Shown in pieces: positions 8,334 to 17,193 of a stretch of DNA of 64,000 bases. A program made the translations under genes and the position numbers. Location: positions 1 to 64,000 of the forward strand of contig NZ_BCFK01000054.1 of the NCBI RefSeq assembly GCF_001417815.1, written 5' to 3'. The stretch comes from Bifidobacterium aesculapii (GTDB lineage: Bacteria > Actinomycetota > Actinomycetes > Actinomycetales > Bifidobacteriaceae). The notes below the pieces were generated by a model, which saw nothing but the letters and a program-made list of their open reading frames with translations, ran no database searches and had not been told where the DNA came from. Within the stretch, counting starts at the first letter, position 1. Each line of letters opens with the position of its first letter.

Positions 8334-9932
8334 ATGGATGAAGTCGTCACCGACAAGGACCGCGAATACGAGGCGGAGGAGCGCGCGGCGGCGCCGGGCC
8401 CGGATCAGGCGATGAGCGACCGGGTGAACAACCGTTCGCTGCGTCCCCGTTCCGAAGCGTTCAAGGAGTTCATGCGCTCCGGTTGGGCCGACGATGAACC
8501 GGACATCGAACCACTCGCATCCTCGGAGTTCACGCCGGCGCGACTCAAGGCCCTGGGCGCCGCGTTCCCGGGTGAACGTCTGGTTATCCCGGCCGGGCAG
8601 CCCAAGGTGCGTAACAACGACTGCGACTACATGTTCCGCCCGGACACGACCTTCGCCTACTACACCGGTCTCGGCGTCGACTACGAGGCGGGCGCCGTGC
8701 TCGTCCTCAACCCCGTCTCGCCGGACTCCCCCGAGGCGAAGGCCGGCGAGACGCATACGCCGGAACTGTTCGTCGCGCCGCGCGCCGACAACTCAACCAC
8801 CGACTTCTTCATGAACGCCCATTACGGCGAATACTGGGTGGGCCCGCGCGCCGGCCTCAAGGAGATGACCGCGATGACGGGCATCGAGACGCATGACATC
8901 GCGCAGCTGCCCGACGCGCTGTCCAAGGACGTGGGCGCCGAGGCCGGCGCCGTGCGCGTGCGCGTGGTGCGCGAGACCGACCCGCAGGTCACCGCGCTCG
9001 TCGAGTCCATCCGCGAGGCGAACGGCGCCGTCGATCCCGACCGCAACGCCGCCGACGATGACAAGCTGCACGAGTTCGCCGCCGAAGCGCGCATGGTCAA
9101 GGACGCCTATGAGATCGGCGAGATGCGCAAGGCCGTCGCGGCGACGAAGCAGGGCTTCGACCGCCTGCTCTCCGCGCTGCCGGACGCTCTCGACAAGCCG
9201 CGTTCGGAACGCATCCTCGAAGGCGCGTTCAACGCGGTCTCGCGCGAACTGGGCAACACGGTCGGCTACGATTCGATCGTCGCCTCCGGCCCGCACGCGC
9301 CGATCCTGCACTGGATGCGCAACACCGGCGTGGTGAGAAGCGGCGACATGCTGCTCGTCGATGCCGGCGTCGAAGTCGACTCGCTCTACACGGCGGACAT
9401 CACCCGCACCTTCCCGACCAACGGCAAGTTCACCGAGTTGCAGAAGCGCCTCTACCAGGCGGTGCTCGACTCCCAGCAGGCAGGCTTCGAGGCCGCGAAG
9501 CCGGGCGCCACGTATTCCGACATCCACCACGCGTGCATGCGGGTGATCGCCGAGCGTCTGCACGAATGGGGCCTGCTGCCCGTGGACGTGGAGACCTCCC
9601 TCTCCCCCGAAGGCCAGCAGCACCGCCGTTGGCTCGCCTGCGGCGTGGCGCATCACCTCGGCCTCGACGTGCACGACTGCGCGCAGGCCCGCTTCGAGGC
9701 CTATCAGGGCGCGCCGATCCGCCCCGGCATGATCTTCACCATCGAACCGGGTCTCTACTTCCGCGAGGACGACCTGCTCATCCCACCGGAATACCGCGGC
9801 ATCGGCATCCGCATCGAGGATGACGTGCTCATGACCGAGAACGGCCCCGAATGGATCTCCGCCGGCATCCCGAAGCGGATCGACGACGTCGAGGAGTGGA
9901 TGCACGAACGCGCCGGAAAGGAGAACGCATGA
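8334..9932 (+). CDS. pepP: Xaa-Pro aminopeptidase (M24B)
   Basis: This cytoplasmic metallopeptidase removes an N-terminal residue that precedes proline. The protein has 532 residues. An N-terminal creatinase-like domain (about 50-230) is followed by the pita-bread fold. The dinuclear metal ligands are visible in VDAGVEVDSLYTADITRTFP (two Asp), GVAHHLGLDVHD (His), FTIEPGLYF (Glu) and IRIEDDVL (Glu). The start at 8334 follows AGGAGCAAGG; an in-frame ATG at 8295 has no such site. The stop overlaps the start of the Nudix gene by four bases, so the two are translationally coupled. Confidence 0.93.
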   Translation: MDEVVTDKDREYEAEERAAAPGPDQAMSDRVNNRSLRPRSEAFKEFMRSGWADDEPDIEPLASSEFTPARLKALGAAFPGERLVIPAGQPKVRNNDCDYMFRPDTTFAYYTGLGVDYEAGAVLVLNPVSPDSPEAKAGETHTPELFVAPRADNSTTDFFMNAHYGEYWVGPRAGLKEMTAMTGIETHDIAQLPDALSKDVGAEAGAVRVRVVRETDPQVTALVESIREANGAVDPDRNAADDDKLHEFAAEARMVKDAYEIGEMRKAVAATKQGFDRLLSALPDALDKPRSERILEGAFNAVSRELGNTVGYDSIVASGPHAPILHWMRNTGVVRSGDMLLVDAGVEVDSLYTADITRTFPTNGKFTELQKRLYQAVLDSQQAGFEAAKPGATYSDIHHACMRVIAERLHEWGLLPVDVETSLSPEGQQHRRWLACGVAHHLGLDVHDCAQARFEAYQGAPIRPGMIFTIEPGLYFREDDLLIPPEYRGIGIRIEDDVLMTENGPEWISAGIPKRIDDVEEWMHERAGKENA

Positions 9933-10450
9933 CGACCCCGCAGTTCGTACTCGACCTGAGGAAGAAGATCGGCCACGACCTGCTGTGGATGATGGGCGTG
10001 ACCGGATGCGTACTCGACGACGAAGGGCGCGTGCTGCTCGGACGACGCTCCGACACGGGCGAATGGGCGATGGTGTATGGCATCAACGAGCCCGGCGAGC
10101 AACCCGCCGACACGGTGGTGCGCGAGATCAAGGAGGAGACGGGCGTGGACGCGGTCGTCACCGATCTGGTGGCCGTCACCTCCGACCCGAACCCGATGAC
10201 CTATGCGAACGGCGACATCGCGCAGTACATGGACCATTCGTTCCTGTGCGCGTTGAAACCGGGCGGCAACGCGGAGCCGTTCGTCGGCGACGACGAAAGC
10301 CTCAACGTGGGCTGGTTCGATCCGGACGATCTGCCCGAGCCGTTGGCGAAGAGCACCGTCGAACGTCTGGCGCTGTTCCGCCGGTACATGGCGAACAAGG
10401 CGCGGGGCGACGCCCACGCGCTGTACGTCTTCGACGGCGAACGGCGCTGA
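9929..10450 (+). CDS. Nudix hydrolase
   Basis: The 173-residue protein contains a complete Nudix box at residues 51-73 (G x5 E x7 RE x2 EE x GV, with REIKEETGV), which coordinates Mg2+ for hydrolysis of a nucleoside diphosphate linked to another group. The substrate cannot be read from sequence; close actinobacterial relatives are annotated as ADP-ribose pyrophosphatase-like or MutT-like. The ATG at 9929 overlaps the pepP stop (ATGA), giving translational coupling and showing that the longer upstream reading is not the start. A 19-bp inverted repeat follows the stop. Confidence 0.9.
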   Translation: MTTPQFVLDLRKKIGHDLLWMMGVTGCVLDDEGRVLLGRRSDTGEWAMVYGINEPGEQPADTVVREIKEETGVDAVVTDLVAVTSDPNPMTYANGDIAQYMDHSFLCALKPGGNAEPFVGDDESLNVGWFDPDDLPEPLAKSTVERLALFRRYMANKARGDAHALYVFDGERR

Positions 10451-10454
10451 CGGT

Positions 10455-10517
10455 TCATCATACCCGTCGCCGACGGCCCGGGCGGCGAGTTCCGCGCATC
10501 GGCGACGGGTATGATGA
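10455..10517 (+). terminator. long perfect inverted repeat after the pepP-Nudix unit
   Basis: The 19-base arms at 10455-10473 (beginning TCATCATACCCG) and 10499-10517 are perfect complements with a 25-base loop. The repeat begins five bases after the Nudix stop. It lacks a U-run, so it is either a GC-type terminator or an operator for the following ROK regulator gene, whose start is 92 bp away. Confidence 0.6.
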
Positions 10518-10608
10518 GTACCGTATCGATAATCACGTCCGGCAGTTGAGGGGACGATCGTCCACACGCCATTGACAGACGGGGACGACGACATAAGGAG
10601 AAGCCATC

Positions 10609-11763
10609 ATGGCCCCGCAGACCCATTTCCGCTCACTGCCACTCCGCGCCGCGGGCGTGCAGGCCACCAAAGCCAGTCCCTCCGACGTGCGCCGTATGAA
10701 CCGCTCCCTCATCTTCAATCTCCTGTTCCCCTCGACCTCGAGGTCAAGGGCGGAATTGAGCAGGATCACGGGCCTGTCGCGCGTGGCCGTATCCGACGTG
10801 GTCAACGGCATGATCGACGAGCGTCTCATACGCGAGAACGGCCATGAGACGAACGCGAACGGCAAAGGCAAACGCGCCACGCTGCTCGCCATCGACCCGA
10901 TGCATCTGCACGTCATCGCCATCGACCTGTCCCAGGAACATCTCGTGGAAGGTTGCGTCTGCGATCTCACCGGCACCCCGCAGACCCATCTGAGGGTCGC
11001 GCTCGACGAGGGCGAACATGTGGACACGCAAACCGTCGTCCATCTCATCGGCAGTCTGCGGGAGGGGCTGCCGCCCGAAGTCGAAGTCATCGGAATAGGC
11101 ATCGCGGTGCCCGGCGTGGTGAGCGACGGTCTGATACGGGAATCCACGATGCTCGGATGGCGCGACGTCGATCTGGGGAGCGCCGTCGCATCACGCTTCG
11201 GCATGCCGGTGACGGTGATGAACGACACGTTGGGCGAGACGTTCACCGAACGTTTCTTCGGGCAGGCGGGCCCGAACCTCATGTTCGTGAAGATCGACCG
11301 CGGCATCGCGGCGGCGACGCTCATCGACGACGTCCCCGCGCTGGGCGAGCATGACGCCGGCGGCGAGATCGGGCACGTCTCCATCGACCCCATGCACGGT
11401 CCGGAATGCCCCTGCGGCAAACGCGGATGCCTGGAGACGCTGATCTCCGCGCCGGCGATGCGCGCGCGCATGGAAGGTCTTGACGAGGACGGACGCCGGA
11501 GCGTCAAGGCATCCGCCGGAGCCACGTTCGCGACGGCGATGTCCATGCCCGTCGGACTTCTGGACGTGTCGGACATCTGCGTGTACGGCCCTCCGGACGT
11601 CATCGACGACGTGTTCGTGGAAGCGGCGCAAGCGACGCTCGACGCGGCCACGCTGTCGTCGTTCCATAGCCGTACCGTCATCCGCCGGTGCCGGTGCGGC
11701 GCCGACATCACGCTGCGGGGGACGGCAGTGGCCACGGTCCTGCGTCATCTGGAACGGGCGTAG
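10609..11763 (+). CDS. ROK-family transcriptional regulator
   Basis: The 384-residue protein has an N-terminal winged helix-turn-helix (about 20-80, with SRAELSRITGLSRVAVSDVV) and a ROK sugar-sensing domain. The ROK zinc motif CPCGKRGCLE and GGEIGHVSID are present around residues 255-275, and the Asn-Asp pair of the sugar site is in VMNDTLGE. ROK regulators such as NagC and the bifidobacterial NagR/NahR bind sugar or sugar phosphate and leave AT-rich operators. It converges on the lnp operon, overlapping the kinase gene by 19 bp. A role in controlling that operon is inference. AAGGAG at about 10595 supports the start. Confidence 0.88.
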   Translation: MAPQTHFRSLPLRAAGVQATKASPSDVRRMNRSLIFNLLFPSTSRSRAELSRITGLSRVAVSDVVNGMIDERLIRENGHETNANGKGKRATLLAIDPMHLHVIAIDLSQEHLVEGCVCDLTGTPQTHLRVALDEGEHVDTQTVVHLIGSLREGLPPEVEVIGIGIAVPGVVSDGLIRESTMLGWRDVDLGSAVASRFGMPVTVMNDTLGETFTERFFGQAGPNLMFVKIDRGIAAATLIDDVPALGEHDAGGEIGHVSIDPMHGPECPCGKRGCLETLISAPAMRARMEGLDEDGRRSVKASAGATFATAMSMPVGLLDVSDICVYGPPDVIDDVFVEAAQATLDAATLSSFHSRTVIRRCRCGADITLRGTAVATVLRHLERA

Positions 11764-12698
11764 ACGGCGAGCGCCGCACCCAACGCCCCGATCGGCTCAT
11801 TCGCGGGAGCCAGCCGCAGCCGGTCCGCGAAACGCAGGCCGGCGAGGAACGGGCAGACCGATTCTCGTGTCTCGAGTTCCTCCCTGATCACGCGCAGCAG
11901 CGGTTCGCCGGTCCGGGTCATGCCTCCGGTGAGGATGATGAGTCTCGGATCGAGCGTTTGGGCGATGATCTGGATCACGTCGCCTATCGCGTGTCTGACG
12001 ATGCCGAGCGCCCGGCAGGCGTCCGGTTCCCCCTGCGCGGCATGGATGATGAGATCGGTCATCGCGTCATGGCCGCCTGCAGGCCACAGCCGCGCCACTC
12101 CCGGCCCCGAGCATACGGTCTCCAGGCATCCACGCTGGCCGCATGGGCAGTCGAAGCGGTTCGGGTCGATGGGGATGTGCCCGATCTCCCCCGCCGCGCC
12201 GCTGGCGCCGTGCCGGATCACGCCGTCGATGATGATGCCGGAGGCGAGTCCGGTGCCGAAGTTCAGCAGCGCCACGGTGCCGTCCGATGCGTCCGCCGTG
12301 CCGTCCGTGCCGGTCAGAAGGTGTGCGGCGCCTACGGCCGCGGCGTTCACATCGTTCTCGACATGGACCGGAATGCCGAGTTCGTCGGCGACGAGACGGC
12401 CGAGTTCCAGCGTTTCGATGTCGAGGTTGACGAGGTTGGCGATGCGGCCGGTGCCGGGGTCGACCTGGCCGGGGATGCCGATGCCGACGGCGGCGACGTC
12501 ACGCGGCCGCCCGCCGGCCACGTCGCGCGCGATGGCGCACACGTCTTCGACGACGTGCGCCGCGCCGCGCCGCGTGGGAATCCGCACGGCGTGTTCGATG
12601 GTGCCGTCGCCGGTGACGAGTACGGCTTCGATCTTGGTGCCGCCCACGTCGATTCCTATGAGCGGCCGTGTGTTGTTGCGTTCGGATTGCGTCGTCAT
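11745..12698 (-). CDS. ROK-family sugar kinase
   Basis: The 317-residue protein lacks a DNA-binding head and has the features of a ROK kinase: ATP-binding DVGGTK at 17-22, sugar-site END at about 114-116, GEIGHIPID near 170 with the sugar-binding glutamate, and the zinc motif CPCGQRGCLE (Cys184, 186, 191). Such enzymes phosphorylate glucose, N-acetylglucosamine, N-acetylmannosamine or related hexoses at C6. It is the last gene of the lacto-N-biose operon, where other bifidobacteria carry NahK, a non-ROK N-acetylhexosamine 1-kinase. It may therefore act on the N-acetylhexosamine released by the phosphorylase, but a plain glucokinase cannot be excluded. GGAAAGGAA sets the start at 12698. Its 3' end overlaps the convergent ROK regulator. 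Confidence 0.85.
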   Translation of the reverse strand: MTTQSERNNTRPLIGIDVGGTKIEAVLVTGDGTIEHAVRIPTRRGAAHVVEDVCAIARDVAGGRPRDVAAVGIGIPGQVDPGTGRIANLVNLDIETLELGRLVADELGIPVHVENDVNAAAVGAAHLLTGTDGTADASDGTVALLNFGTGLASGIIIDGVIRHGASGAAGEIGHIPIDPNRFDCPCGQRGCLETVCSGPGVARLWPAGGHDAMTDLIIHAAQGEPDACRALGIVRHAIGDVIQIIAQTLDPRLIILTGGMTRTGEPLLRVIREELETRESVCPFLAGLRFADRLRLAPANEPIGALGAALAVYARSR

Positions 12699-12719
12699 TG
12701 ACGTTCCTTTCCTTGGGTG

Positions 12720-12751
12720 ATGCGGCGCATGCGTCGTCGCATGAGCCGCAT
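12720..12751 (-). promoter_or_regulatory. intercistronic hairpin between lnpA and the ROK kinase
   Basis: ATGCGGCGCATGCG and CGCATGAGCCGCAT form a 14-bp stem with one mismatch and a TCGT loop inside the 77-bp gap. It ends about 20 bases before the kinase start and could lower or process downstream message. Confidence 0.65.
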
Positions 12752-12775
12752 TGGCGACGATCCGGCGCGCGATGT

Positions 12776-15025
12776 CTAATCCGCGCGCCAGACGATGCCG
12801 TTCGCGTCGAGCGTGAAACGGATGGTCGCCCCGTCCGGCAGCGTCACGACGGTGGTCTGCGGACGGTCGGTGTTGTTGATGACGCAGTAGCGGCGTCTGT
12901 CCGGGAAATGCGCGACCTCGCATTCCGGGTTGGAAGAGCTGAACGCCGCATACCTCTCCTCGTTATGGGACGCCCAGAACAGCATACGTTCGAGGAGTCG
13001 CGCGTTGACGGCCGAATACGGCAGCCCGGAGACGTACACGCCGCGCCCGCGACCGTATTCGTTGGCGGCGAGCTGCACCTGGCCATGGTCGGCGCGCAGG
13101 AGCGTGACCCGTTCGTTGATCGGGAAGGTGTTGGCGATCTGATCGCCGAAGTCGATGCCGCCGAGCGGCGCGCGCCCTTGGCCTCCCCCGCATCCGGACA
13201 GCGGCGCGCGGCGACCGGCCTCCTCCCACGCACGACGCGTGCCGGAGTCGACGGGAACGTCGGCGGTGATGAAGTGGTCGATGGCGACGGGCGGGAAGTA
13301 CTTGTCGACCGAGAGGGTCTGGAAGCGTTCCTCGTCGACGCCGAATACGTCGGCCAACTGGAAGAAACGGCCCTGGAACCATTGCGCGCTCGGTTCGCCG
13401 ACGCCGACCAGCGCGCCGCCGGAACGCACCCAGGCGCGCAGCGTTTCGGCGAGGACGGGCGACTGCGTCCAGATGTCGCCGCCGGAATAGGAGGTGTCGA
13501 GGGGGCCTCCGGTGATCACGACGTCGATGTCGCCGTCGATGCCGTGGTCGATCACGTCGTCGAAGCTGATGAAACGCACGTCGACGCGCATGCCGGACAG
13601 CGCTTCGAGGATGCCGTAGTACGGGGCCGTCTGCTTGTTGGGCAGCGCGTGCGCGACCGTGTACGCCATCCACGATCGCATGCGGCCCCACGAGTTGAGG
13701 ATCGCCACATTGAGCATGCCCTCGGCGGGACGGCCACCGGTCTGTTCGTGGATGTCGCGGAATTCGTCGGCGATGTGCGTGACGGCGTCCACGAACTTCG
13801 GGAACTTCGCCGCGAGGGAAAGGTAGCCGCCATAGCCCATGCGTGCGATCGGGCTTCTCAGAACGGCACGCCGCGCCTTGCGCCAGTTGTCCCACGCCTC
13901 GATGCTCGGATCGTTGCCCTCATGGAACGTGTCGGGGAAGAAGTACGGCAGGAAACGTCCTTCGGTGTACCTCACGCCGGGGATGTCGGCGATCATGCGC
14001 GTGGTGGTGCCGTCGCCGATCGAGCCGACGACCGCGTCGAGACCCAGGTCGGCGAAGCCGTCCTTGTACGGTTCGGTGCCGATCCACTGGTCGCCGAGGA
14101 ACATCATGGCCTCCTTGCCGGCGGCATGGGTCATGTCGACGAGCCGCCTGACGTTGGCGCGCGTGAACGTGGACAGGAAATCGATCCAGTCGCGCTGCGC
14201 CCTGCCGGGCACGCGCCATGCGGAATCGTAGCAGCCTTCGTCCACGAAATCCTCGGGGCGCAGACGGTAGCCGTACGTGCGTTCGAAATCGTCGAGCGCG
14301 GCCGGCGACACGGTGCAGGAGCATCCGAACCAGTCGACGACCTTCTCGCGGCGCCGCGCGTCGAACAGGAGCGTGAACTGGTAGAAGAACGTGGTGAACC
14401 GCACCACGTCGACGGACGGATTGTCCTTGAGCCAGCGCGCGAACGTGTCGAACACGAACCTGCGCGTGGCCGGATGGTAGATGTCGAACGGGATCTCATG
14501 CTCCTTGTCGCCCCAATCGTTGGTCAGATGGTTGTACATCTCCACCGGGTCCCAGATGATATAGGCGAGGAACGAGACCGTGTACTCGTGCATCGGCGTC
14601 GCATTGATGACGGTCACGATGCCGGCCGAGGCGTCGACGCTCCAGTCGGAGGGCGGCACGACGGCGCCGGTGGTGCGGTCGACGACCTCCCAGTAGCGCG
14701 ACGGGTCGGCATCGTAGTTGGGCGCGAGTTGTTCGGCGAAGAACGTCTCCATCAGATTGACGGACACGGTGCCGGTCTCGGCGAGCACACGGTCGGTGAG
14801 CAGATACACCTGCGGGGTCTCGTCCATATGCAGGCTGATCCATTCGTTGTGCGCGCGGGTCGGGAAGTAGGCGCCGTATACCTTCCTGCCGAGCGCGAGC
14901 ACCTCCTCGTCGAGACGCGTGCCGTCGGAGTTGCGGATGGCGTCGGCGCCCCATAGTTCGGCGAGCTCGCGGGTCTTATCGGCGAAATTCTCCTCGCCGG
15001 GGATGGTGAATCGTCCTGTGGACAT
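12776..15025 (-). CDS. lnpA: lacto-N-biose/galacto-N-biose phosphorylase (GH112)
   Basis: This enzyme splits lacto-N-biose I or galacto-N-biose with phosphate to galactose 1-phosphate and GlcNAc or GalNAc, the core intracellular step for milk-oligosaccharide and mucin sugars in bifidobacteria. At 749 residues it matches the family along its whole length as I recall the B. longum protein, including AELWGADAIRNSDGT near the start, DPVEMYNHLTNDWGDKEH (about 159-176) and MMFLGDQWIGTEPYKDGF, where Asp312 corresponds to the general acid. GAAAGGAA at 15031-15038 supports ATG 15025. It lies downstream of the transporter genes on the same strand, separated by a 165-bp structured gap. LnpC (uridylyltransferase) and LnpD (epimerase), which normally follow, are not in the window. 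Confidence 0.96.
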   Translation of the reverse strand: MSTGRFTIPGEENFADKTRELAELWGADAIRNSDGTRLDEEVLALGRKVYGAYFPTRAHNEWISLHMDETPQVYLLTDRVLAETGTVSVNLMETFFAEQLAPNYDADPSRYWEVVDRTTGAVVPPSDWSVDASAGIVTVINATPMHEYTVSFLAYIIWDPVEMYNHLTNDWGDKEHEIPFDIYHPATRRFVFDTFARWLKDNPSVDVVRFTTFFYQFTLLFDARRREKVVDWFGCSCTVSPAALDDFERTYGYRLRPEDFVDEGCYDSAWRVPGRAQRDWIDFLSTFTRANVRRLVDMTHAAGKEAMMFLGDQWIGTEPYKDGFADLGLDAVVGSIGDGTTTRMIADIPGVRYTEGRFLPYFFPDTFHEGNDPSIEAWDNWRKARRAVLRSPIARMGYGGYLSLAAKFPKFVDAVTHIADEFRDIHEQTGGRPAEGMLNVAILNSWGRMRSWMAYTVAHALPNKQTAPYYGILEALSGMRVDVRFISFDDVIDHGIDGDIDVVITGGPLDTSYSGGDIWTQSPVLAETLRAWVRSGGALVGVGEPSAQWFQGRFFQLADVFGVDEERFQTLSVDKYFPPVAIDHFITADVPVDSGTRRAWEEAGRRAPLSGCGGGQGRAPLGGIDFGDQIANTFPINERVTLLRADHGQVQLAANEYGRGRGVYVSGLPYSAVNARLLERMLFWASHNEERYAAFSSSNPECEVAHFPDRRRYCVINNTDRPQTTVVTLPDGATIRFTLDANGIVWRAD

Positions 15026-15050
15026 GGATGTTCCTTTCATGATATGGGAC

Positions 15051-15181
15051 GGGCTGTCCGCTTAACGCGTCGCCTCCGGCCCTGCAACTTCGGACCGGCC
15101 TGCCGGCCGGACCCAGACCTGCCCTCGCTCGGCTACCGCCTCACTCGGGCCGAGCCTACGGACAGCCCACCGGGCTGTCCG
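15051..15181 (-). repeat. structured intercistronic region with repeated GGGCTGTCCG
   Basis: GGGCTGTCCG occurs directly at 15051-15060 and 15172-15181, both followed by CTTAACG, and inverted at 15159-15168. The enclosed part is rich in further short complementary arms such as CCGGCC/GGCCGG and CTCGG/CCGAG. The message between the permease and lnpA can thus fold in two mutually exclusive ways. No gene is seen here. Confidence 0.6.
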
Positions 15182-15190
15182 CTTAACGGC

Positions 15191-16138
15191 TCAGCCCTTG
15201 ACCGCGCCGGCGGCGAGGCCGGCCTGCCAGTAGCGTTGCAGGCCCAGGAAGAGGATGATGACGGGGAGGACGCCGAGCAGGGCGCCCATCATCAAGGCGC
15301 CACGGTCGGTGAACGTGGCGAGCGAGACCATGCCGTACAGGCCGAGGGTGACGGGTTTGAGCGAATCGGATGAGATCATCATCAGAGGCAGCAGGAAGTT
15401 GTTCCAGGTGGCGACGAACAGGAACAGGAAGATCGTCACCATGGCGGGCGCGAGAATGCGCAGCACGATGGTGAAGAAGATCCTCGCCTCGCCGGCCCCG
15501 TCGATGTGCGCCGCCTCGATGAGCTCGTCTGGCACCGAGGTCTGTGCGTACACGCGGCCCAGGAAGAACCCGAATGGCGAGACGCAGCATGGAATGATGA
15601 TCGAGAGCATCGTGTTGGTCAGATGCATGGCATGGAAGATGGAGTACTGCGGGATGGTCAGCAGGGCGGCGGGCATGAGCATGCAGCCCATGATCACGGC
15701 GATGGCCGCGTTCCTGCCGCGGAAGTCGAACTTCGCGGTGGCGTAGCCGGCCATCACCGCCACGAGCGTGCCGATCAGGGCCGAGATTCCGGAATAGAGC
15801 AGCGAGTTGAGCACCCAGCGCCAGAACTGGCCGCGCGTCCATCCAAGCAGTTTCGCATAGTTGGCGGCGACGGCGCCCGGCAGGTCCGCCAATCCGACGG
15901 AGAACCACATGCCGTTCCCGCTGGTCATCTGGCTGGGGGTCTTCGTCGAGGCGATGATGGCCCAGTAGATCGGAAACAGGAAGTAGATGAGCACGATCGT
16001 CAGCGCGGCCACGGTGACGACGCGCACGGCCATGGACGGCTGCAGGGAACGCGGCAGGTCGTCGGCATGACTCTCGCGGATCCTGTCGGCCTTCCGGCGC
16101 GCACGCGCGGCGGCGCGGGACTCGTCTGTGCGGCTCAT
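15191..16138 (-). CDS. ABC sugar transporter permease, MalG-type
   Basis: The 315-residue inner-membrane protein has six hydrophobic segments and the EAA loop ELIEAAHIDGAGEARIFFTIVLR, which docks the ATPase. It belongs to the carbohydrate-uptake-1 class. It corresponds in position to GltC of the bifidobacterial gltABC-lnpABCD cluster and probably imports lacto-N-biose/galacto-N-biose. Its ATG overlaps the stop of the preceding permease (ATGA, 16135-16138). No ATPase gene is present; in bifidobacteria such importers commonly use a shared MsmK-like ATPase encoded elsewhere. Confidence 0.92.
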   Translation of the reverse strand: MSRTDESRAAARARRKADRIRESHADDLPRSLQPSMAVRVVTVAALTIVLIYFLFPIYWAIIASTKTPSQMTSGNGMWFSVGLADLPGAVAANYAKLLGWTRGQFWRWVLNSLLYSGISALIGTLVAVMAGYATAKFDFRGRNAAIAVIMGCMLMPAALLTIPQYSIFHAMHLTNTMLSIIIPCCVSPFGFFLGRVYAQTSVPDELIEAAHIDGAGEARIFFTIVLRILAPAMVTIFLFLFVATWNNFLLPLMMISSDSLKPVTLGLYGMVSLATFTDRGALMMGALLGVLPVIILFLGLQRYWQAGLAAGAVKG

Positions 16139-17100
16139 CGGTCGTTCACCTTCCTTTCGACGAGGGCATAGACCGCGGCGAGCACGCCGGCGATCAACGC
16201 CATGACGATGGCGATGGCCGAGGCCGGGCCGTCGCCTCCTGGTGTCAGGGTGCCCTGCGAGGTGTTGAGGGCCATCATCATCGGCGTGTACGACTTGGAA
16301 ATGGACGGGTCGGAGATGGCCATGACCTGCGGCTCGTTGAACAGCTGGATCGTACCGACGATGGACAGCAGCATGGCGAGCAGCGCGGCGGCGCGTACGT
16401 TCGGCAGCTTGATGTGCCACGCGATCTGCAGGCCGGATGCGCCGTCGATGCGTGCGGCCTCATACAGGTCATGCGGTATCGCCTGCAGCGCGGCGAGGAA
16501 GATGAGCATGTTGTAGCCGGTGAACGTCCAGGTGGTGATGTTCGCCATCGAGGCGATGACGATGTTGTCGGCGAAGAAGTCGACGTTGACTCCCAGTGCG
16601 GACAGCCCCTTGACGATCGGCGAGATCTGGCCGTTGTAGAGGAACACCCAGATGATCGAGGCGACGACGCCGGGAATCGCGTAGGGCAGGAAGTAGCCGA
16701 GACGGAATCCGGTGACGCGCTTGACGATGAACGAGTCGAGCAGCATGGCCAGGACGAGCGCGGCGACGATCATGACCGGCACCTGGATGAGCGTATAGAG
16801 CAGCACCCTGCCGGTTCCCGCCCAGAACGCCTGCGAGGTGACGACGTACCGGAAGTTCTGCAGGCCCACGAACTTGTCGACCAGTTCGCCGCCGCCATAG
16901 GCGCCGCCGCCGACGGTGACCTGACGGAAGAAGCTGGAGTAGACGGCCCAGAGAATCGGGAGGATGAACACGAGTGCGAACAGCAGTCCGAAGGGAGCCA
17001 TGAACGCCCATCCGGTGCGGTTCGCGCGCTTGGCCGCCTGCGAGCGCCGGGACCCGGCCCCACGGCCGGTCCCCCTATTCGCCGTATGCATTGCTGACAT
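16135..17100 (-). CDS. ABC sugar transporter permease, MalF-type
   Basis: This 321-residue permease has a basic N-terminus, six membrane segments beginning at FMAPFGLLFALVFILPILW, and the EAA loop ATPase contact DLYEAARIDGASGLQIAWHIKLP. It pairs with the following MalG-type permease, with which it overlaps by four bases. The start is uncertain: an in-frame ATG at 17145 lies inside a strong hairpin and is unlikely, while ATG 17100 and ATG 17091 both lack a clear ribosome site. It is positioned as GltB of the lacto-N-biose importer. Confidence 0.9.
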   Translation of the reverse strand: MSAMHTANRGTGRGAGSRRSQAAKRANRTGWAFMAPFGLLFALVFILPILWAVYSSFFRQVTVGGGAYGGGELVDKFVGLQNFRYVVTSQAFWAGTGRVLLYTLIQVPVMIVAALVLAMLLDSFIVKRVTGFRLGYFLPYAIPGVVASIIWVFLYNGQISPIVKGLSALGVNVDFFADNIVIASMANITTWTFTGYNMLIFLAALQAIPHDLYEAARIDGASGLQIAWHIKLPNVRAAALLAMLLSIVGTIQLFNEPQVMAISDPSISKSYTPMMMALNTSQGTLTPGGDGPASAIAIVMALIAGVLAAVYALVERKVNDR

Positions 17101-17132
17101 GGGAAGCACCTGTCTTTCACAAGTCCGTGGAA

Positions 17133-17167
17133 CGGCTTCGGGCACGGACGGACCGTGCCCGAAGCCG
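17133..17167 (-). promoter_or_regulatory. intercistronic hairpin between binding protein and permease genes
   Basis: CGGCTTCGGGCACGG and CCGTGCCCGAAGCCG form a perfect 15-bp stem with a 5-base loop, 26 bases after the binding-protein stop. In sugar ABC operons such hairpins keep the binding-protein message in excess over the permease message. That role here is inferred. Confidence 0.8.
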
Positions 17168-17193
17168 CCCGCCGCCAGGCGGGAGCGGAACCG

